From Typha latifolia (taxonomy: Eukaryota > Streptophyta > Magnoliopsida > Poales > Typhaceae): DNA of 64,000 nucleotides. Location: the NCBI GenBank assembly GCA_019914945.1, contig CM034102.1, positions 7,429,501 through 7,493,500 on the forward strand, written 5' to 3'. The translations under genes were made by a program, and so were the position numbers. Of this stretch, positions 12,646 through 23,000 are shown piece after piece (positions within the stretch are counted from its first letter, which is position 1; each line of letters begins with the position of its first letter). Below the pieces are notes generated by a model. It was not told where the DNA came from, did no database searches, and saw nothing but the letters and a program-made list of their open reading frames with translations.

Positions 12646-14174
12646 TTGATTAGATTGGATTATTTGGAGAGATTGGAGAGCCAAAGTGCTGGGATTTATA
12701 GCAACTGGGCCTTGTCTTCATGCACTGGTTTCATATGTTTCTGTGCCATCTGATTGATTCTGGATGATGCGAAGGGGGGAGAGGGGAATCAGGAAGGGGG
12801 CTGCTAAATCCAAGAGGGAAAGGCTTTTGGAGTGATCTAAGGAGTTGGGTTAGTGGAAAAGAACAAAGGGAAAGCCACTTTTTAGAGGACAATAAGGGTG
12901 GGAGAGTAAGTCCAATGGGAGTTGGAAGTTAGTGCTTGGAAGGGGCCTGTAGGGGAATATAAGTTTTTTTTTTTTTGTTTTTGATAAAAACATTCAATAT
13001 TTTACCTTTAATTATCCATCACACAATTCCTAATTAGAATATAATTTAAGACCAAATGAGGGTGTTTTAGGTATTTAGTTGTTTTTAAAAGTTAAACTTA
13101 ACTAAAATTATTTTTAAGATATTAAAAATAAAATATAAGAATTAAATGATAAATATACCAGTGATAATCGATTGTGAATAATAATAAACACAAAACCTTA
13201 AGGTTTTACCAATAAATTTCCCCGAACTTTTATCAAGGGCTTGTCACCTGTCTCTATCTCTTGCATTGGAAGGGGTGAGCATTTCCGGTGAGCTACGGAG
13301 AGGTTTTGACCATAATAGCACTAGCACTGTTTAAAATTTAATTTACTAATTCAAAAATAAATGTTGATGACTTGAATGACATAATTAATATCCTCTAATT
13401 GCCGAGACCTCAGAAAACATATTTACATGCTCTTCCTAAATAACTACATCAGTTTCCAATTATCATGTTCCATCAACTAAATATTTAGTATCATAAGCTT
13501 CTAAGTGACGAAGATATTTAGAATTTTATTCATAACTCAAAGAAAAGTAGTGGGGTCAAACCCAAACTGCATAGTACTGTTTGTAGGTCACAAAATGGTA
13601 CGTGGTGCCTTTTGAGTATGTTCTGAAGGTTTTCACCTTCCATGCTTTCACCGTGTATAAGCACAAATTTTCAATTCGCATGAATAACTAAAAAGCATTA
13701 TGATTTGCTCAACTCTTAGTGCAAACGGGTTAACCAGAGTCAGGCATAATACAACTTATACTAATCCTTTAATACAAAAAGTGAGAAAATGCACATTTAC
13801 AAAGAAAAATTTATAAATAAATAATTATTAGAAAGCTTCTAAAGTCATGACCACCAAACAATCATCCCTCAACTCTAAAAGAAAAATATATTTAAACATA
13901 TTTATAATAATAAGACATTTTGATGATAGCATAATATCTAACATATATTTGAGGATTCACAAAACACATGTAAAACCAATTAATTCACATCAAACCATAT
14001 TAAAAGTGAAACCATTAAATGATATATATTTACATTAAAATATTTTAAGTTCCTAAAACAAGTATCTATCCTCCCGATATATAAAATCGTAAATGTCGTG
14101 GTTTCTTTTTTTATTTTCTTAAACAACCCTAGGTTATGAGATATAAACGACTCCTGTGTAAGCTGTGAAGTATG
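12646..14174. other. Intergenic between the small gene and the MULE-PMD element
   Basis: 12,646-12,960 is the likely promoter and leader of the minus-strand small gene and is GC-richer than the rest. From 12,960 the sequence is AT-rich with no recognisable gene, RNA or intact repeat. The left terminus of the MULE-PMD element must lie here if it survives; I could not identify it. Confidence 0.4.
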
Positions 14175-14274
14175 CATGTCTATATTTGTTGATTGCTCTA
14201 TTGCAGTCTACTCTCTAATCGGCTCCTCTCCAGTCGCCTTCTCTATATTCGGCTCATTTATAGTTGCCTCCTCT

Positions 14275-14465
14275 ATGGCTTGCTCTGCAGTAGCTGTCCA
14301 TTTTTCTCTCCCTCTACCTTTACTTCTACCTCTAATCTATGGCTTGCTCTACAGTAGCTGTCCCTTTTTCTCTCCCTCTACCTTTACTTCTACCTCTAAT
14401 CTATGGCTTGCTCTACAGTAGCTGTCCCTTTTTCTCTCCCTCTACCTTTACTTCTACCTCTAATC
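14275..14465. repeat. Three tandem 64-bp copies in the PMD tail
   Basis: Near-identical copies start at 14275, 14339 and 14403, each beginning atggcttgctct. On the minus strand they encode an Arg/Gly-rich phrase (RGRSKGRGREKGTATVEQ), but a 64-bp period shifts the frame at every copy. The second and third copies are almost identical, so the expansion is recent relative to the decay of the gene. Confidence 0.85.
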
Positions 14466-14579
14466 GTAAGAGGTGGTAATGGTTGATGCTCTATAGGAGT
14501 TGACATTGGTCTATGCAATATAGGAGGAGCAACCGTCTGTAATGCACTAGCACATATATTAACAATCGTGCTCATCAAT

Positions 14580-16200
14580 GCTCGATCACTAATACTACTC
14601 CATGCGGCAAGTGCATCTGAGCGTCGATGGCAAATATTGGATAAAGTATGAACCTACACTAAATATTTAGTTAGTTAATTTTTTGGTCAATAGTCATGGC
14701 AGAGGGCGAAAATCGCATGTGCGACCTATTTGATAGCGGACAAATCAACCATCGTGTAATCCTCCTATACCACAACATGTATGGATCACCATAACTCATC
14801 GTTGCAACCATCGATGATGAATCCACTATCTTGGCTCCACGCTGCTCCCATATGGCAATAAACTATGCATGTGAGCCTATCAATTATAAGTACTCTTACC
14901 ACGTTTATTGACAATGTGAAATTGGTCTTCAATATTACATAGTGTAGGGATTTGTTGAGTCTAACCAAACTGATGCATGACTCGATCTGGAAAATGCCAC
15001 TCAACAATATCAAAACAAATAAGTGGTGCCCTCATCTTTTATATATTGCTATATGTTGTATATATTACTGGTAATTTAGCTAATACTTATTCGATATATA
15101 GCTCTCATATAATCTGCACATCAATAAATAAGTTAAATATATCATGCTAGAAGTAATTTTATATATTTTTAAATATTACTTGATCATCATTTTGCTAGTC
15201 TAGTTAATCTTGGTAAAAATGTAACATATACGGTGCTAGATTTTGGTCATAACTTCTCTTGCACTTCTACCTAGCACCAAGTGCATCACCTCACTAAGGC
15301 TGAGCTAGCTGAGGCTCCCATGGCTGAGCTGGTTGAGGCTCCTCTAGCTCAGCATCGACAACCTCAGCAAGAGCTGACTTGTTAGGTTGCCCACATGTAG
15401 TCGCTCCCATGCCTAAATCTATAATTATCTTAATAGCTTAAGTAAGAAATATAATTATATGCAAGTACTTACCAAAAGATCAACTTATAAATACCCTCTC
15501 CTCTATCATGTCAATTAGCAGGACATAGCTCTTGTTAAAATACTGCTAATGCGGCATTCCCCCAACTAAGTTTGCTAGTATAATCCAATTCCCGTAATAG
15601 TGGAAGATAAATTAACTGCATTGCATTTCTAGACTTGTTTGCAAAAATTAAGCCCCTCATGCTCACCAAAATGTAAACCCTGGCGTACTATCTAATTATC
15701 TAAACATTAGCATCTGTAGGAAGAGCACTAATGTCTCCCTCAACCAGTGCATGTGTAGCGATGAACCACGTCTTGTTGTCTAAGGTGAGATACCTCCTAT
15801 GAGCTCCTGACATATACCATTCCACTAAATAACTATGGTCCCTATCATGGTAGGTACATAGATGCATAGACCTAAAAGTATAGCAACACCCTATAATGTA
15901 ACAATAACTTCTCCAACCTTCATATGGATTATTTGTGGATCAAGCTCCCACTGTCTCATTGTACACGTAAAATGGTGCCTACACATCAGAAGTTCTAGAT
16001 CCTAAAAATAAAAATGTGAACTATACATTAGAAAGTTGATCTAAAAAATAAAAGTAGAAAGTAAGATATAATCAACAATACAAACCTCGCCCTTCTATAT
16101 CACCTTAGATCTATGGTGTCTTTGCAACCTCAGCACAAATGCATCAATAGATCTTAGGTCCTTGTGTGCAGCAATCAGAGGTCTACATAACATAAGTAGT
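14580..16200 (-). pseudogene. Plant mobile domain (PMD) protein, inactivated
   Basis: Downstream of the transposase and in the same orientation, separate frames give the consecutive blocks of a PMD (PF10536-type) protein: PLIAAHKDLRSIDAFVLRL, then RQWELDPQIIHMKVGEVIVT and GVAILLGLCIYV, then NAMQLIYLPLLRELDY with SWGNAALAVF, and finally PLICFDIVEWHFPDRVMHQF with HIVNKRGK. A stretch at about 16,090-16,000 looks like an intron (GT at the start of gtttgtattgttg). Stops within the blocks show decay. PMD proteins occur both as transposon cargo and as domesticated host proteins (MAIL1/MAIN). Its position beside MURA identifies this copy as transposon cargo. Confidence 0.75.
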
Positions 16201-17531
16201 GTACATAATATAAATGTTTTATTTAATGTAAAAGATAAGAAAATTCTATAAGTGCTTTATGAACATAAAGAAATATAATCTAACATTTTACTAATAATCT
16301 AGGAAGGCCCAACAGTAGTACTTTTACCCTAACAGTTACGTCGATTATGCCCTTCTTGCCTACAAATACTACATAAGTTTTTTTTTTGGCAGGCTCTCGC
16401 TCTTCCATCTCATTATGAGACCTTGACATTTATGTATTTCTTTGCCCACCCGCTTTGTAGTTGGATTATGTAATAATGTTAGACCTTCATAGAGTGACTA
16501 ATAATCTTTGTCACGAATATGATGAAACTCAAGCTCCCATGTACTCACATATGTCTGCACCGTATATATATGATCAATAAATTGTCTCTAATATAAGTTA
16601 ACAGTTTTGCATACAGCAAGCACATGGGTGCATGAGTATTTATATTGTTGCATTTTGCTACACGTGCATATTGGACTATTTAAATCAACGGTTTGAGATT
16701 GTCCATCTCTCAAATTGCTCATATTGGACCGTACATTAGTAATCCCAAAAATATTATGACGATAATTAAATTCATGAACTATATGCATTCTATCATTCTT
16801 GTTGAAACTTGTCATAATAGCAGTGATAGAATGAGTAAATCTTATGGTTGGTCATTACTTCATTTCTCAATTTTTATCTAGTATATGAGAAATCTATTGC
16901 ACAATAAAAAGACATTTTAACCAATGCCTTAGCAAACCGCATGCACATTTTATTACTTTGTTAAATATCTCTAAAAGGTTTGTAGTATTAATACCATATT
17001 GATGGCCACTATCATGAGCTTAAGACCACTTCTCCAGCGAAATATGATCAAGCCATTTTTTCAGTTGAGCTATCTGACCCACGTGAAAGTTAAATTTTTT
17101 AATCTAATTTTACAAAGAAGTCATATGAACATAGTTCTTTAAGTTTATATCTCAGAATTCCTTATTAATCATATGTCAGAGACAAAAATGATGCTAGGCT
17201 AAAGGCTCAATTCATCTATTTGTTTCATCACTGATTGCTACTATAATTTTAACGTGACAATCTAAAATCAAACATATATTTTTTCTCTAAAGTACAACCT
17301 TTGAACGCAGACAACCAAGGAACCAACCCCAACTATTAGTATTCTCACTCTTGACAATAGCATATGCGAGAGGAAACACACCATCATCGCATAAGTGGCG
17401 ACTACAATAAGCAAAGCCTCTTTATACTAAAGCTGTGTGCCATTAATACTTAACACCGGCCTACAATGTGCAAATCCCTCGGTAAAAGGACCAAATGACC
17501 AAAATATACATTTGAATTACTTTATATTTAA

Positions 17532-18380
17532 GGGAAATTTATATATAACACCCTGCCCTTTAGCTAAATTTGCATTTACACCCTACGCTTTTACTATTTA
17601 CAGATCGAGCCCTATGATTCAATTAATATTTGCAGAAAACACCCTATTGTTAGTTCTATTAGCTTAACTTAACCAAACCCTACGGTTAAGTTAACTGCAC
17701 TAATATGATTACCAAAATACCCTCGTCTAAGTTATCCAACATATACACAATTTAACCCAAACCCACCCAACCTAACCCAACCTAACCTAACCTAACATAA
17801 CTTAACCTAACCAAACTTAACCCAACAAATACCCAAATCTATCTCAGATTTTAGAAAACCCTCAATGCGATCATTGTTAATTTAAATCTTCTATTTTTGT
17901 TCTTCTTCGTATTAGAAATTCGAATTTTGCAAACACCCCTACCACAAGGGCAACTAAAGTTTTTGCCCACATCATTGCAACTCAAATTTGAGCTCATTGA
18001 TGATGACATTAATCCTCTTGGGAGCTACATAAAAAGTAAATTTGAGCTCATTAATTAGCTAATAGCTATGCCATTTCTGAAATCCATACTTTAACATTTC
18101 AAATAGGATGTAGGTTTAGCATTTGATTAATGAAATTGTTGTAAAAAGTAAAACCCAAGCTGTGCCATTTCCAAAAATCGAAGCTATGACATTTCCTAAA
18201 TCTAAAACTAAATCTAAAGAAAATATCAAACCCAAGATAGAGGAGGAGAAGAGAGAGTTGTTAGAAGAAAATTCCTACATTTTCTTGATCAAAAGAAGCT
18301 ATAGGGTTCTGCCCTAAAAGAGAGGAAGAGAGAAGAACTAGAAATAGGGAGGGAGGAGGAAGAAGAAGAAGAAGAAGAAG

Positions 18381-18411
<31 letters not shown>

Positions 18412-18615
18412 GTAAGGGTATTTTTGTCATTTAAGAAAATTAATTGTAAATTTGACAGAATATTCCCATCTGCCCAAACGGTGTTAGTTAAAATCTAACA
18501 CATGATATTTTCTGCAAATATTAATTAAATCATAGGGCTCGATCTGCAAATAATGAAAACGTAAAGTGTAAATGCAAATTTAGCTAAAAGGTAGGGTGTT
18601 ATATACAAATTTCCC
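17532..18615. mobile_element. Non-autonomous MULE/MITE with about 130-bp TIRs
   Basis: The left end (gggaaatttatatataacac and onward through atttgcatttacaccctacg and cagatcgagccctatgattc) matches the reverse complement of the right end (gggaaatttgtatataacac ... atttgcatttacactttacg ... cagatcgagccctatgattt) for about 130 bp. A 9-bp duplication flanks it with one mismatch: tatatttaa (17523-17531) and aatatttaa (18616-18624). This is the signature of a Mutator-type insertion. The interior is non-coding, with a CCTAA-rich tract (about 17,755-17,825) and a GAA microsatellite. It lies inside the MURA pseudogene. Confidence 0.88.
18357..18411. repeat. (GAA)n microsatellite
   Basis: About 18 consecutive aga/gaa triplets in the interior of the MULE MITE. 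Confidence 0.9.
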
Positions 18616-19479
18616 AATATTTAATTATTCGAATGAACTTCTTCCACAACATAACTATACCCGAATTCTTATGTGGTAGTTCACTCATGAGCGATGCAAT
18701 TGGTCATAAGAATCAGCCCAACCACCAAATACATCTTCGATAATAGCAATACTTTTCTAGAATGTGAGTTTGTAGCTGAGCAACACTAACGGCTGTGTCG
18801 TTATCGACCCACCTTTTAATCTCATGTGCAATAAATTTTATATCCAACTAACGGTGGTTTTTATTTAAGAAAAAAGATTGAGGCTAGTATGTGGACTATT
18901 TTATTTAGTAATTTTTCACATTCAATGGCTCTTAACTAACATTGCTTGTAAGCTCCATTGTCATACATCATTGTTTATACTTAATATATAAAATGTTAGA
19001 TTTAGAGGTCAACTTTGAATAAATGATGCGGGCTAATAGCATTTCCCTTTAAACATATTTGTACTTCTTTTTTGCTCATAAATAGCATCCCAATATGCAA
19101 ATTACCGCCAGTATACCTCGAAGGAGTAGGTAGGGCAGTAAGTGGATTAATAACATCAACATTTTGTGTCAAATTTATATTGCACAATTGCAGCATCAAA
19201 TCAAACTACTGATTGGATCGACTACAACTCTATTAGACTCATCATTAGACTCATCATCAGTTGAATCGCCCTCTAACAATACATCAATATTCTTTTCATT
19301 AGATGTTTCAAATGGTTCGCTATCCCATAGTATATTGTATAATATATGAATATTTTGTTCACCTTCAATAAAATGTACAATAGTTTTATCAGCAGATTGA
19401 TCATCCAAACCTATATATAATGGTTGACTACCACTTTTGTTACTTATATTAGCAACTTTATTAATTTTAGTATCTCACT

Positions 19480-19850
19480 TTAGTAAAACGCTGAACTATT
19501 CAGCATTTTATCATTGTGAAACGCCGACAGGATTACCGTTTTATATTTACAACGCTCACCAATTAAACATTTATTTTGCAACTGCCTTCACGCACAAAAA
19601 GCAAGCTCTCTGATTTTAGAAATCCTATTAAAAACGCTTAGGTTACTAGTGTTTTACATAAGCCGTCGAACTCGATAGCGTATCATTAATGTTTAACCCC
19701 AACGTTTAACCAATGCGTTAATCCATTTAATATAGATAAAACTCTTAAATATTCAGTGTTTTCATTAAGAACAAAAATGCTTTAATATTTAGTGTTTTAC
19801 CAAGAATAGTATAATGCTCAACTGATAGGCATTTTTAGTAGGGCTATAAT
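19480..19850. other. AACGC / AGTGTTTTA-rich block upstream of the transposase
   Basis: Short motifs recur in both orientations: aacgctgaa followed by ttcagcatttta, acgcttaggttactagtgtttta, gttttcattaag, atttagtgttttacc. The block lies immediately 5' of the MURA pseudogene, so it is most likely the subterminal region (with promoter) of that element. A cactttagtaaa string at its start recalls CACTA ends, but no partner was found. Confidence 0.45.
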
Positions 19851-22800
19851 TAAACTGACCCTTTTTGGTAATAAGTTTAGACAATAGTCTCTTTTGGTAA
19901 ATTAAATTGTAAACATTACTATTTTGGTTAAAAACTCACCGTTGGAGAAGCAGTGCTTTATACATCTTTTATCCTCTTTTTTAACTAATCTATATTACTG
20001 GCTCAATTTTCCACTATCTATTTATATTTTATTTAAAAAATTAAAACAGCAAAACTTTAAGAATTTCTTTTGAGCAATAATGTTTTCTCAATGGTAGAAT
20101 ACGTGAAAAAGGAAAGAGTGGAGGTTTTCCATAGTAAATAATATAGGTTGTTCTATAAAATGAAAAGGCCATAAATCTTATATATTGTACGGCTATTTTT
20201 CTAATTGTCTCAATAAAGCAGCTAAAATTTGGAGTTATTAACAGCGTTAGTTGCATCTCGTCATATTTCATGCTAAAATAAAGCAGCACATTTGGAGTGA
20301 AAACGGATCAGATACTAATCAGATAGGGTAAAATTATATGAAAATTGATATATGCATGTATTCACAGATATACCTTGAATATATTTATATCTTTTTCATG
20401 AATCTATAAAAACATATAATAATATTTTATATCACTATGTTATAATATTTCAAATTATATGGATAAAGTAATATCAGTTTAGATACTAATCTTCAACTGA
20501 TATATGCATGCATTCACATATATTATCCTGATATGGATCTGAATTTGAATATGAAAACTGATAGCTACAATGACATTTAAAAAAAAAATTTAAATCCATA
20601 ATTAGATCGAATCTAATCAGATCTTATTCGACACACCCTCACCCCCATTGCCTAGTCATATTGGAGCCTTCTATTGGAGAAGAATAATGATAGTGGAAAT
20701 CTCAAATCAGCAATCTTGATTGCAGAAAGGATTCTTAGTCTTGGACAAACTAGCAATTGGAAAGTAGTTCAAGTGACCCAATCTCTTGATTAAAAATATA
20801 AATAAAAGTCAAAACGTCAGGCTCAAAATATTATTTAATAAAAGTTAAAGACATAAGCTATAAATTCATAAAAAGTGGACTTTAAATGTACTTTCCTTTA
20901 CATCAAATATGCAATATTACTAAGTTTCCAAAATCCTCAAAAGGTGGTGGTAATAGGGTGGGGATGGAAGAGGGACAAAAGAAGATTCCTGAAGGGAATT
21001 GTCATGGGGTTTAGTGAATATGAAGATATTGCACGCTGTCTTTGTTTTGTTTTAATGATTCTCTCTCTCATTCACTGTCAACTTTTTCTTCGTTTTTCTT
21101 TTTATCTGGGAGGAGAACGGCATGCAAGCTCTCGTTTGCAATGCCATTTGTCTTAGTAACCCCACCCTATTCTCTATTCCGAGATAGGGCGAGTTGAAAC
21201 AAAGAGTAGAAGACATGGGCACGCTAAATGAGATGATGAAAGAAAAGCATCCAAAATGAGCACTCAAAGAAGTTGATTCCCATCAATCACCTGCTGATGA
21301 TCGTAAGTTGTTGAAATGACCTCACCGTAAGCATGAGAACTTTGAGCTTTTTTTTTTATTGGCTCAAAGACTAGTTTGCAGCTAACGGACATGAACAAAA
21401 TTGATTGTAATAGGAGTATTTGATCTTTACTCTATTTGTTTGTTTGTTTGGTTGGTTTTTTTTTTTTTTCTCTAATAACTAAAGAGCCCATAAGACTAGG
21501 AAATCACACTAGCTGTTCTCAATAATTAGGTTGAAATGAAGCTGTCATAGAGAAATTTTTAGAACAATTTATCCTAGCAAGAGAATTCATACTATGCCTA
21601 TAGAAGAATTTGAGCCCTCAATCTTTGATGTTGCATGTTTTGTGAGTTGGATTTAGAGTAACTTTTCCTATTCTAAAACAACTCTAAAGGATAAATTTTT
21701 TTATTTTAAATAAAAATCTTTGCCCTAAGAGTCTTAAAAGTAACTCCAATACAACTCAGAAAAATAAGTCTCAGGTGTCTCTAATACAACAACTTAAAAG
21801 TGATTGAAGCTGTCGAATGTAAGTAATCAAAAATATATTCAATTTTTATTATTAGAGAATTTTCTATTTGGTTTTGTTTTCCAAATACAATTGTTATTCG
21901 ATTTTTCTAAATACAGTAGGATTTAATTTTCCAAAACTAATTCGAATTTATTTTTATTGATTGTTTTCATATCAAACCTAGTTAAATTAGAAATTCTATC
22001 TCTACCAAACTTTCATAAAATAATTTAGGTTTAGTTACATATGGCTTTCCATCGTATTGTGCCCCTAAGAAAATAAAAGTATACGATTTGCACTCATAAA
22101 CTATTTAAAACATTACAATCTGCACCCTTATAGAAGGGTAAAGAGTATTACATTTTAAATTGTATAAGAGGTAAATTGTATGTTTTTATTTTAGGTTTAC
22201 AATCTAATTTTAGGTCACAACATATAATTTACAGGGAAATTTATTAAAAATACTATACATTTTACTTTATTGTCATTAATACCCTAATATCCTATCAGAC
22301 AGATATTTGTCATTTAAGCATACTTCTTGTTTTCAATACCTTAAAAACATTCCGACATTAGTTTTCTTAATGAACAATTACATATAAATAAGTTAAATTA
22401 ACTATAGATGTAAAATAACCTTAAGTAAATTTTCTAAGGTTAAGATAAAAGTAAAAGGGAAACCAACCTTTAAGATAAAAATATGGGATGTTTTAGATTC
22501 TTTATCTTTTTTTAAAGTAATAAAATTTCTATTCTATCAACTGCTATTAACGCATATTATTTTGGGGCAGAATATTTGAATGATAATAATAGCAACACGT
22601 TTTAGGATGTTTTTGATAAAATTTCATAATTTACAGATAGCAAAAGAAAGTTATATTTAGTTTTTTTTTTCTTTTTCAAAGCAATGAAGTATTTCTTTTA
22701 TTCTATCAATGATTGTCAAATGATAAACATCTAAATGGCAGGATATTTGAATGATAATAAAAGAAAACATAAATTATTTTTGATAAAATTTTATAATGTT

Positions 22801-23000
22801 TAAATAATAAAAATGGAGGTATTTTAGAATACCTCTTTCTCTCTTTGTTTCTATTCTATTTATGAGGGAACTAATTGATTATCATATAAATTCATGTAGT
22901 GATGAATTATTGGGCCAAGCCAGGAACTACAAAATTTAGACAATAAATTTCTTTCCTGAAAATTGATGTTCAAAATGTAGACAGTCCATATGGGTAAGAA
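19851..23000. other. AT-rich intergenic without recognised genes
   Basis: No gene is recognised. 20,290-20,640 contains repeats of gatactaat / gatatatgcatgcattcaca typical of subterminal repeats of DNA transposons, similar in flavour to 44,480-44,760. 22,220-22,400 starts like a MULE TIR (agggaaatttattaaaaata) but I found no inverted partner. Short open frames show no domains. Confidence 0.45.

Larger units (their letters stand above)
16326..19408 (-). pseudogene. MURA-type Mutator transposase, inactivated
   Basis: The N-terminal part is at 19,408-19,002 (acidic leader, then LHIGMLFMSKKEVQ and AISPHHLFKVD, typical of the MuDR N-terminal domain). It continues at 18,900-18,625 with HEIKRWVDNDTAVSVAQL and VFGGWADSYDQL, a hallmark of the family. 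The region next to the DDE core is at 17,460-17,150: RPVLSINGTQ, then in another frame VFPLAYAIVKSENTNSWGWF. A SWIM zinc finger is at about 16,600-16,680 (CTCSKMQQYKYSCTHVLAVC). A CCHC zinc knuckle is at about 16,326-16,370 (CSICRQEGHNRRNC), followed by a stop. Transposases of this family cut and paste Mutator elements. Several in-frame stops, frameshifts and the MITE insertion make it non-functional. The usual aspartate of the IDG motif is read as asparagine (AAT). Confidence 0.8.
14175..19850 (-). mobile_element. Decayed Mutator-like (MULE) transposon with MURA and PMD genes
   Basis: Reading the minus strand from about 19,400 down to 14,200 gives, in the correct order, the parts of a plant MULE transposase and then a plant mobile domain protein. 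Both are broken by stops and frameshifts. The 5' (right) end is preceded by a 370-bp block rich in AACGC and AGTGTTTTA motifs that probably belongs to the element. The left end is not resolved. A separate 1,084-bp MULE MITE has inserted at 17,532 between the N-terminal and catalytic parts of the transposase. PMD frames next to or fused with MULE transposases are known in flowering plants; the exact element family here is unknown. Confidence 0.75.

Noticed and set aside
17755..17830. CCTAA-rich tract as interstitial telomere repeat
   Set aside because: The units are cctaacc/cttaacc, not the plant CCCTAAA heptamer, and lie inside a MITE.
19480..19520. CACTA transposon terminus
   Set aside because: cactttagtaaa resembles CACTA, but there is no inverted partner or 3-bp TSD, and the adjacent transposase is a MULE.
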